From contig JAFVVU010000187.1 of the NCBI GenBank assembly GCA_017502065.1, forward strand, positions 1 through 8,080: a stretch of 8,080 nucleotides of DNA, in the 5' to 3' direction. Source of the stretch: Clostridia bacterium. GTDB taxonomy: Bacteria > Bacillota > Clostridia > RUG12999. Positions within the stretch are counted from its first letter, which is position 1, and each line of letters starts with the position of its first letter. The translations under genes were made by a program, and so were the position numbers. This document shows positions 1 through 5,847 of the stretch, one piece after another. Under the pieces are notes generated by a model, which was given only the letters and a program-made list of their open reading frames with translations, was not told the origin of the DNA and did no database searches.

Positions 1-582
1 CAGGTTGCGGTTGATATATTTAATTATTTTTTCCATTTGTTTATCGGAAAAAATTCGGGTATCATCAAGCTTTGCGGAATATTTTTTATAATGTCGGTTT
101 ATGTACATAAGAAACTGCAAAACTGCCGATGTTGATATATTTCCGTAACCGTATTCATCATATTTGCGTATAAAATCAAAAAACAAATCTTTCATTTTGT
201 CGTCAGATTTTATGTGGCATACCATATCGTCGCAAAGTCCGTACTTCTTGCAAAACTGCGGATTTACGCGAAGACCGTACGTAACACTTCCGCCGACTCC
301 TGCACGGTTGAGTGTTGCGCTGCCGCGTCCTTTAATTAAAAATTCCCCTTCTTTTACACTGAATGTTTTGCCGTTGATTTCATAAACGGTTTCGTTCATA
401 TAGCTGTACGAGATGCTTAAAAATGCATTTTTTTGCGGAACACAGTGTTCGGAATGAGAAACCCCGATGGTAATGTTGTTGCTTTTATGCAAAAACGGAA
501 TGTTTTCAAAAACATCAAGACATCCTGAAAGAACCACATAATCATTTTCGTTGACCATATTATAGGTTGAATATTTAAACAT
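1..582 (-). CDS. AraC-family transcriptional regulator, 3' end outside window
   Basis: The minus-strand frame is open from an ATG at 582 to the left edge, giving 194 residues and no stop, so the gene continues beyond the window. It starts MFKYSTYNMV and has an AGGTG ribosome binding site (589-593) 6 nt upstream. Residues 1 to about 150 read as a cupin-like sensor domain rich in short beta strands. Residues about 178-194 (FSDKQMEKIIKYINRNL) match the start of an AraC-type helix-turn-helix domain, which usually opens with a helix ending in YI.xN. Most of that DNA-binding domain is missing here. AraC regulators with such sensor domains usually respond to sugars or other small ligands. The gene is divergent from the SLH-anchored hydrolase gene and shares a 98 bp promoter region with it, so control of that gene is a reasonable inference. 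The family call depends on the first turn of the HTH and the overall layout; the ligand is unknown. Confidence 0.75.
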   Translation of the reverse strand, partial: MFKYSTYNMVNENDYVVLSGCLDVFENIPFLHKSNNITIGVSHSEHCVPQKNAFLSISYSYMNETVYEINGKTFSVKEGEFLIKGRGSATLNRAGVGGSVTYGLRVNPQFCKKYGLCDDMVCHIKSDDKMKDLFFDFIRKYDEYGYGNISTSAVLQFLMYINRHYKKYSAKLDDTRIFSDKQMEKIIKYINRNL

Positions 583-597
583 AGCTTTCACCTGTGG

Positions 598-617
598 ATA
601 AAAATGAATATTTTTAT
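598..617. repeat. Perfect 8 bp inverted repeat, possible operator or leader hairpin
   Basis: ATAAAAAT (598-605) and ATTTTTAT (610-617) form a perfect inverted repeat around a 4 nt spacer. Its right arm touches the first base of the -35 box of the hydrolase promoter. In the regulator mRNA it would lie in the leader, just upstream of the AGGTG ribosome binding site. It could be a protein-binding site or a weak A/U hairpin. In AT-rich intergenic DNA such repeats also arise by chance. Confidence 0.3.
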
Positions 618-645
618 TGACGAAGTTTTATGTACATTATATAAT
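617..645 (+). promoter_or_regulatory. Sigma-A-type promoter of the SLH-anchored hydrolase
   Basis: TTGACG (617-622) and TATAAT (640-645) are separated by 17 bp. This is 5/6 and 6/6 to the housekeeping consensus, with ideal spacing. Transcription would start near 652, giving a leader of about 29 nt that carries the ribosome binding site AGGAGG (668-673), 7 nt before the ATG at 681. It is one of the strongest-looking promoters in the window and interlocks with the divergent regulator promoter. Confidence 0.75.
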
Positions 646-664
646 AAAATTATGAGGAAATCAA
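636..664 (-). promoter_or_regulatory. Sigma-A-type promoter of the AraC-family regulator
   Basis: Read on the minus strand, TTGATT (664-659) is followed after exactly 17 bp by TATAAT (641-636), a perfect -10 box. Transcription would start near 629, about 45 nt before the start codon at 582. The -10 overlaps the -10 of the opposite promoter by two bases inside the palindrome ATTATATAAT (636-645). The assignment comes from consensus match and spacing only. Confidence 0.6.
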
Positions 665-680
665 TAGAGGAGGAAGATAA

Positions 681-3600
681 ATGAAAAGATTTTTATCCTT
701 AGCAATTGTTTTAGCAATTATCTGTAGTATTTTCGGAACGTTGCCGGCATTTGCAAAAGAAGACACACAAAAAGGTGACCTTCTGGCAAATGGTGATATG
801 GAGCTTCTTGGCACACCATATGCATTCTGGCAAGGGGTTGCAGACAATACCAGAATTTCCACTTCTATCACCCACGGCGGTGAACGTGCGATGAGACTTT
901 ATTCGGCAGATGCTACAAGACAAATTGTAATTTATGACGTGGAGGGAGTTATTCCCGGAAAAAATTATGTTTTTTCGGTATACCTTTACATAAAACAACT
1001 GCTTAATCTTGCCGAAATCGATAACGGCGGTTGTATAAAAATTGAATGGTACGACAAAGAAGGAAACGGTCTTCCGGGTTCCGAATGGGGATGTTTTAAC
1101 GGCAAACCGGAAAAATGGTTTGAATGCACCCTGGAATCAATAGCACCCGATAATGCGAATACTGCAAAAATTCAGCTTCGTATGGAATGCGGCGGCGAAA
1201 TTTTCTGGGATGATGCATCCTTTGTGGGCGAAGTTCCGACTCGGATATATGAAGAAATCAAAAATAAAAGAGAGCTTGCGGCATCCACATGGGAACATTC
1301 AAGCGAGCTTCTTAAACAGGAACAGCAGAAAAGCGCCGATATTCAGCTGGCTCCCGGAATTGCAAATGCAATTAAAAACCCCGGATTTGAAGAGCTTACA
1401 GCTGACGGAAAAGCACCTGTAAACTGGAGAGGATACAAAGGCGTATGGGGTCAGGTTACATTCCCGACAGAAGAGGAAGCACATTCGGGCTTACGCAGTG
1501 CAAAAATTACTTATGATGACCCTAATGACCCCAACATATACTTCCCGTATATGCATCACCTTATCACTGATAACCTTGTAGGCGGCACCGACTATGTTCT
1601 TTCTGCATGGGTTAAAGTAAAGGATATGGCAGCACTTAAAGGTATTGTATTTAAATGGGAAGCATACAGCGGTCTTGAAGCTAATTCACAAAACTATATT
1701 GCTGCAGGCGATTCAAGTGAATATATATTAGAAGAAGGACAGTGGCATCAGGTTAAATTCTCGTTTACACTTCCTGAAAATACTGCAACCTTACATTTAT
1801 ATATCCGTTCAACCGGCCCCGGAACAGTATATTATGATGATATTGAATTCGGTCCCACAGGTTCTTCTGCGGCAATGAACTTCTACACGAAAGATACATT
1901 CTACTATACAGAAGATAAAGTAATTGAAGCTTTTGCAGACATTAACTATATCAACCACCCGATTGAAGACGGTAACGTTGTGGATTTTGTTATTAAAGAT
2001 GGCGGCAGTGTTGTTGCGGAACAAACCATTCCTGCCGTACCATCAGTAAAAGCAGAATTTGACGTAATGACACTTGCGGAAAAAGGAAAAAAATATACAA
2101 TTTCTGCTACATATAAAAAAGCCGACGGCACAGTTATTCAGGAAAGCAACGAAAAACGCATTTATCGTTATGACAGACCTACTGCGCTCAACGAAAAAGG
2201 CGAGTATATTGACGAAAACGGAAATCCGATTGATGTAATATATCTTTACGGCGGATTTGAAGAATTTTTTGACGATTATCAGAAAGCGGGAATAACCGTT
2301 ATAAGAATTGACGATATAAATACTTCCAATCCCGGAAAAATTGACGAAATACGAAAAAAACTTGATGCCGCACATGAGCACGGACTTAAAGTGCTGTACC
2401 AGCTTTACGGTCATGCGGCAGGTCATCCGTTCCAGATTCCCACAACAAAACTACTTGTTGAAGAGTTTAAAGACCACCCCGCAATTTTCGGTTGGATGAT
2501 GGTTGACGAACCGTGTTATCAGGTAGGTATGGGAAGACAGTGCCAGACCTACACGGAAATTCTTGAATATCTTGAAGAAGGGTACAGAGTTATAAGAGAT
2601 ATTGACCCCGTACATCCTGTATATAACATTGAATCCACGGCAGTTGCTATGTCATATGAAAAGGCATTTCAGTATGTTGACGTGGCGGGTATAGACATAT
2701 ACCCCACACCCGATGTTGCTACTCACCGTACATCTCAGGCCGCAAGAAGAGCGGTTAATGCTGTATATGGCGAAAAACCTGTATGGAATCTTGGCTATGC
2801 ATCTGAATGGATGGGCTGGATTCCTACAGAAGAGGAATTCCGTATGAGCGTAATTTCCGCATTCTGGGGCGGTGCGGACGGAGCAGGGTTCTATGTGGAA
2901 AAAAGCATAGCTCCAAGTCTTAACGAAGCGCTTATAAAAATGAACGAAAGCGGCGAACGCCATCAGTTGTTTAATCATTTCGTAAGAGAAAAATCGCCTG
3001 TATTCAGTGAATATATTGGTTACGACTACTGGATGAGAAGCTGGGTGGATGAAGGAAAGCTTTACATCCTCCTTCGTGAACATAAAAACGACGGAAAAGA
3101 AACTCCGGTAAGCTTTAAAGTAAAAAGCACAAACGGACTTATTGAATTAAACGGATTTAATGCACGTCTTGTAAACGGCCCGACAGCTCCGGTGGTTTCA
3201 TCTGCTGATTCTACATTCAACCTTACACTTAAACCGCTTGAAACAGCTACTTATGTAATTGACCTTCCGGCAGGTACAGATGCATCACTTCTTGATAAGC
3301 CGATATATAATGACCTCGGAAATCATACATGGGCAATAGATGCAATTGAAAAAACAGCTACACGCGGCGTTTCCAACGATAAAGGTGTAGGAATTTATGC
3401 ACCGGGCGAAAATATCACCCGTGGTGACTTTGCAATGTATCTTGTAAGAACACTTGGTCTTACAGAATATGACGAAGGTGACCAGTTTACCGATGTTGAC
3501 CCGAACGCTTATTATGCAAAGGAAATTGCAATCGGTAAAAAAGCAGGAATCCTTAAAGGAACGGGCGACGGAACATATCATCCGGAAGAACCGATTTCAC

Positions 3601-3848
3601 GTCAGGACCTTATGGTAATCTGCGCAAGAGGACTTCGCTCTCTTAACAAAATTTCAACTGCAAATCCCGATAGCGCACTTAAAAACTTCTCTGATATGGG
3701 GCTCATTGCGGATTATGCACTTGTAGAGGTAGCATCAATGGTTGCCTCGGGCAAAATCACAGGTAATGCCGATATGACAATCAATCCTCTCGGTAATACC
3801 ACAAGAGCAGAAGCGGCAGTTATTATGTCAAGAATTCTGCCGTATTAA
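681..3848 (+). CDS. SLH-anchored multidomain glycoside hydrolase-like surface protein
   Basis: The protein has 1055 residues; the start is fixed by AGGAGG (668-673) and the signal peptide (1-25, cleavage probably after AFA). Residues about 30-182 and 226-391 are two beta-sandwich modules resembling CBM4/9-type carbohydrate-binding domains, each ending in a similar motif (EIFWDDASF, TVYYDDIEF). Residues about 398-497 look Ig-like. Residues about 515-770 fit a TIM barrel of the clan GH-A kind, with FGWMMVDEP at 603-611 placing E610 as candidate acid/base. The usual nucleophile site after the KPVW strand (699-702) has no obvious Glu: G705 occupies it and E709 is the nearest. A beta domain follows (about 780-862). 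Three SLH repeats end the protein (about 878-927, 935-987, 1000-1053); SLH repeats bind secondary cell-wall polymer, so the enzyme should sit on the cell surface. Likely role: polysaccharide or glycoconjugate breakdown, probably under the divergent AraC-type regulator. GH family and substrate are not identifiable; loss of hydrolytic activity is possible. Confidence 0.85.
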   Translation: MKRFLSLAIVLAIICSIFGTLPAFAKEDTQKGDLLANGDMELLGTPYAFWQGVADNTRISTSITHGGERAMRLYSADATRQIVIYDVEGVIPGKNYVFSVYLYIKQLLNLAEIDNGGCIKIEWYDKEGNGLPGSEWGCFNGKPEKWFECTLESIAPDNANTAKIQLRMECGGEIFWDDASFVGEVPTRIYEEIKNKRELAASTWEHSSELLKQEQQKSADIQLAPGIANAIKNPGFEELTADGKAPVNWRGYKGVWGQVTFPTEEEAHSGLRSAKITYDDPNDPNIYFPYMHHLITDNLVGGTDYVLSAWVKVKDMAALKGIVFKWEAYSGLEANSQNYIAAGDSSEYILEEGQWHQVKFSFTLPENTATLHLYIRSTGPGTVYYDDIEFGPTGSSAAMNFYTKDTFYYTEDKVIEAFADINYINHPIEDGNVVDFVIKDGGSVVAEQTIPAVPSVKAEFDVMTLAEKGKKYTISATYKKADGTVIQESNEKRIYRYDRPTALNEKGEYIDENGNPIDVIYLYGGFEEFFDDYQKAGITVIRIDDINTSNPGKIDEIRKKLDAAHEHGLKVLYQLYGHAAGHPFQIPTTKLLVEEFKDHPAIFGWMMVDEPCYQVGMGRQCQTYTEILEYLEEGYRVIRDIDPVHPVYNIESTAVAMSYEKAFQYVDVAGIDIYPTPDVATHRTSQAARRAVNAVYGEKPVWNLGYASEWMGWIPTEEEFRMSVISAFWGGADGAGFYVEKSIAPSLNEALIKMNESGERHQLFNHFVREKSPVFSEYIGYDYWMRSWVDEGKLYILLREHKNDGKETPVSFKVKSTNGLIELNGFNARLVNGPTAPVVSSADSTFNLTLKPLETATYVIDLPAGTDASLLDKPIYNDLGNHTWAIDAIEKTATRGVSNDKGVGIYAPGENITRGDFAMYLVRTLGLTEYDEGDQFTDVDPNAYYAKEIAIGKKAGILKGTGDGTYHPEEPISRQDLMVICARGLRSLNKISTANPDSALKNFSDMGLIADYALVEVASMVASGKITGNADMTINPLGNTTRAEAAVIMSRILPY

Positions 3849-3854
3849 TATCGA

Positions 3855-3881
3855 GATAATCTGTTTTAAACAGTTATTATC
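3855..3881 (+). other. Stem-loop downstream of the hydrolase gene
   Basis: CTGTTT (3861-3866) and AAACAG (3868-3873) pair perfectly around a single T. The outer arms GATAAT (3855-3860) and ATTATC (3876-3881) extend the stem past a 2 nt TT bulge. The stem lies 6 nt after the hydrolase stop codon. A T-run exists only 10 nt later (3891-3896), so it is not a textbook terminator. It may protect the 3' end of the hydrolase mRNA or help termination together with the hairpin further on. Confidence 0.4.
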
Positions 3882-3894
3882 TGATAAAAGTTTT

Positions 3895-3909
3895 TTGGGT
3901 AACTCCCAA
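3895..3909 (+). other. Small GC-containing stem-loop between two hairpins
   Basis: TTGGG (3895-3899) and CCCAA (3905-3909) form a 5 bp stem around TAACT. It sits between the stem-loop at 3855-3881 and the terminator at 3919-3942. No function is evident, and the stem is short enough to be chance. Confidence 0.25.
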
Positions 3910-3918
3910 CAGGAAAAG

Positions 3919-3942
3919 CGGACAAATTAGTCCGTTTTTTTT
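3919..3942 (+). terminator. Rho-independent terminator of the hydrolase gene
   Basis: CGGAC (3919-3923) pairs with GTCCG (3930-3934) around AAATTA, and eight T residues follow at once (3935-3942). An A-run precedes the stem (3914-3917). This is the classical intrinsic terminator layout. It separates the hydrolase gene from the next transcription unit, whose -35 box starts two bases after the T-run. Confidence 0.85.
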
Positions 3943-3943
3943 G

Positions 3944-3972
3944 TTGATTTTCTGCTGAATATATGGTAGAAT
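3944..3972 (+). promoter_or_regulatory. Extended -10 promoter of the siroheme reductase/importer unit
   Basis: TTGATT (3944-3949) and TAGAAT (3967-3972) are separated by 17 bp. TGG precedes the -10, which gives an extended -10 (TGN) element. Transcription would start near 3979, leaving a leader of only about 15 nt with the ribosome binding site AGGGGG (3981-3986), 7 nt before the ATG. With so little leader there is no room for a riboswitch. Any control should act at the promoter or at the hairpin after the first gene. Confidence 0.65.
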
Positions 3973-3993
3973 AAAGAAAAAGGGGGCGCTTTT

Positions 3994-4899
3994 ATGGATA
4001 ATACTAAACCAATTTGGCAGGGCGAAAAGCTTACGCCGGAAGACATAAAAAGAGTTAAAGGGCTTGGATGTCTGCGCGATAAAAGATATAATGATGTATT
4101 TAATGTGCGCGTTATTACACGAAACGGCAAGCTTACTGTTGCCGAACACAAGGCAATTGCAACTGCGGCGGAAGAATACGGAAACGGCGAAATTGCAATG
4201 ACAAGCCGTCAGTGTATTGAAATTCAGGGTGTGCGCTACAGAAATATAGAGCCGCTTATAAGATTTCTGAATAACCGCGGTCTTGAAACCGGCGGCACGG
4301 GTCCGCTTGTGCGTCCGGTTGTTTCGTGTAAGGGAACAACCTGTCAGTACGGGCTTATTGATACATTTGCACTCAGCGAAAAAATCCACAACCGTTTTTA
4401 TAAAGGATTTCATGAAACTCCACTTCCGCATAAATTCAAAATTGCAGTTGGCGGATGTCCGAACAACTGTGTAAAACCCGACATCAACGACCTTGGTATT
4501 GTTGGACAGATGGTACCGACATTTGATACGGATAACTGCAAACAGTGCAAAAAATGTCAGATTGCAGAAGCTTGTCCTATTAAAGCAGCAACATATGTCG
4601 GCGTATTTAAATATGACGAAAATGAATGTAACAACTGCGGCAGATGTAAGGATAAATGTCCGTTTGGCGTAGGAGTGAGATTTGTAAACGGATATAAAAT
4701 GTACATAGGTGGCAGATGGGGTAAAAAAGTGAACATGGGAAGGCCGCTTTCAAAAATCTTTACAAGTGAGGAAGAGCTTCTTGATGCGGTTGAACGCACA
4801 ATCCTTTTCTATCGTGATGAGGGCATCGCCGGCGAAAGATTTGCCGATACAATTGCAAGACTCGGCTTTGACTATGTTGAAAGTAAATTGCTAAAATAA
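3994..4899 (+). CDS. Siroheme sulfite/nitrite reductase-like protein with two [4Fe-4S] ferredoxin motifs
   Basis: The 301-residue protein has no signal peptide, so it is cytoplasmic. Residues about 15-100 resemble the ferredoxin-like half-domain of nitrite/sulfite reductases, including TSRQCIEIQGV (70-80), comparable to the TxRQ.xQ siroheme-binding segment. The siroheme/[4Fe-4S] ligand cysteines are C112, C117, C155 and C159 (CKGTTC and GGCPNNC). A ferredoxin domain is inserted at about 178-226, with C182-C185-C188-C194-P and C212-C215-C218-C222-P, enough for two more clusters. Proteins of this build (AsrC-like, small siroheme reductases) reduce sulfite or nitrite with electrons from ferredoxin or partner subunits. 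No AsrA/AsrB-like partner is present here. Instead a metal/tetrapyrrole-type importer follows in the same direction. Oddity: the first cysteine pair is spaced C-X4-C, where classical siroheme reductases have C-X5-C. Class membership is firm; substrate (sulfite, nitrite or other) is not. Confidence 0.88.
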   Translation: MDNTKPIWQGEKLTPEDIKRVKGLGCLRDKRYNDVFNVRVITRNGKLTVAEHKAIATAAEEYGNGEIAMTSRQCIEIQGVRYRNIEPLIRFLNNRGLETGGTGPLVRPVVSCKGTTCQYGLIDTFALSEKIHNRFYKGFHETPLPHKFKIAVGGCPNNCVKPDINDLGIVGQMVPTFDTDNCKQCKKCQIAEACPIKAATYVGVFKYDENECNNCGRCKDKCPFGVGVRFVNGYKMYIGGRWGKKVNMGRPLSKIFTSEEELLDAVERTILFYRDEGIAGERFADTIARLGFDYVESKLLK

Positions 4900-4906
4900 A
4901 TATATC
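4877..4906 (+). promoter_or_regulatory. Possible weak promoter for the importer genes
   Basis: TTGAAA (4877-4882), inside the end of the reductase gene, is followed after 18 bp by TATATC (4901-4906). A start near 4913 would leave out the left arm of the terminator hairpin, so this transcript would escape termination. The -10 match is only 4/6, so the call is tentative. Confidence 0.25.
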
Positions 4907-4934
4907 AGCCCGGCATTAAGTCGGGCTGCTTTTT
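4906..4934 (+). terminator. Intrinsic terminator/attenuator between reductase and importer genes
   Basis: CAGCCCG (4906-4912) pairs perfectly with CGGGCTG (4922-4928) around a 9 nt loop, followed by C and five T residues (4930-4934). It fills the 45 bp gap between the reductase stop codon and the lipoprotein start at 4945. It probably stops most transcripts after the reductase and lets some read into the importer genes, so that reductase mRNA is in excess. Confidence 0.75.
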
Positions 4935-4944
4935 AAGAGGGTTT

Positions 4945-5847
4945 ATGAAAAAAATTTTAACATTATTCATTATAATATCGCTTTTTCTTTGCGGATGCAG
5001 CAGCACGCAGAAAAAAGACGGATACACTTTTACAGACGATCTGGGAAGAACAGTTACCGTATCGGAATATGCCCGCACGGCGCCGCTTATCGGCAGCTTT
5101 GCAGAGCTTTGGACACTTGCGGGCGGTAGTATTTGTGCCTCGGCTGACGATGCGTGGGATGACTACGATATTGACATTCCGGAAGAAGCAGTAAATCTTG
5201 GCGGCACGGAAAACTTAAGTCTTGAAAAGCTGCTTTCCGCACAGCCCGATTTTGTTATTGCCTCGGCAAAAAGGCGGCAGCATATTGAGTGGCTTGAAAT
5301 TCTTGAATCGGCAGGAATAACGGTTGCATATTTTGATGTTTCGGATTTTGAATCGTACCTTGAAATGCTGAAAATCTGTACCGATATTACAGGAAGATAT
5401 GATTTATACGAAAAAAACGGTCTTGAAGTAAAGAAGCAGATAGAAAATACGGTAAAAAACGCCGGAGGGCAGACTTATCTTCTTCTTCGTGCATCGGCAA
5501 CATACATCCGTACAAAAAAATCGTCGGGTACGGTGCTTGGCGAAATGCTTTCGGATTTTGAATGCATCAATATTGCGGATTCGGACGAAACTCTGCTTGA
5601 AAACTTAAGTCTTGAATCAATTATAGAAAAAAACCCCGACCGCATTTTTATTGTGCAGGCGGGCGATGACTACGATGGAATGAAACGGGCGGTGGAGTCG
5701 ATGTTTAATGAAAACCCTGCCTGGTACGAGCTTGATGCCGTGAAAAACGGACATGTTCATTATATGGATAAAAAGCTGTACAATTTTAAACCTAATGCAC
5801 TGTGGGGAACGGCATATGAAAGGCTTGAAAAAATTCTTTTTGAATAA
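4945..5847 (+). CDS. ABC importer substrate-binding lipoprotein, BtuF/FepB type
   Basis: The 300-residue protein begins with a lipoprotein signal peptide and an LCGC lipobox, so C18 should carry lipid and hold it on the outer face of the membrane. YTFTDDLGRTVTV (27-39) is the usual N-terminal strand pair of the class III (helical backbone) binding proteins for siderophores, heme, cobalamin or metal chelates. Both lobes carry the expected strand motif: NLSLEKLLSAQPDFVIAS (90-107) and NLSLESIIEKNPDRIFIV (220-237). Length is normal for the family. AAGAGGG (4935-4941) lies only 3 nt before the ATG, a tight spacing that, with the preceding terminator, may keep expression low. The permease start lies inside the end of this gene. 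No residue pattern reveals the ligand. A cobalamin, siderophore, heme or molybdate-type ligand would all fit. Confidence 0.85.
   Translation: MKKILTLFIIISLFLCGCSSTQKKDGYTFTDDLGRTVTVSEYARTAPLIGSFAELWTLAGGSICASADDAWDDYDIDIPEEAVNLGGTENLSLEKLLSAQPDFVIASAKRRQHIEWLEILESAGITVAYFDVSDFESYLEMLKICTDITGRYDLYEKNGLEVKKQIENTVKNAGGQTYLLLRASATYIRTKKSSGTVLGEMLSDFECINIADSDETLLENLSLESIIEKNPDRIFIVQAGDDYDGMKRAVESMFNENPAWYELDAVKNGHVHYMDKKLYNFKPNALWGTAYERLEKILFE

Noticed and set aside
164..385. Plus-strand frame of 73 codons at the left end
   Set aside because: It is antisense to the AraC-family gene, which has a ribosome binding site, a promoter and a family-like product.
3943..3993. Possible riboswitch before the reductase gene (for example a cobalamin switch)
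   Set aside because: The predicted leader is only about 15 nt, too short for any known riboswitch, and the stems further upstream lie before the promoter.
3877..4431. Minus-strand frame of 184 codons across the reductase promoter and 5' half
   Set aside because: It runs through a terminator and promoter and opposite a gene with all cofactor-binding cysteines. The translation shows no family resemblance.
5753..5815. Upstream extension of the permease start
   Set aside because: The extra 21 residues lack a good ribosome binding site and do not resemble the family N-terminus. The ATG at 5816 has GGGG 8 nt upstream.
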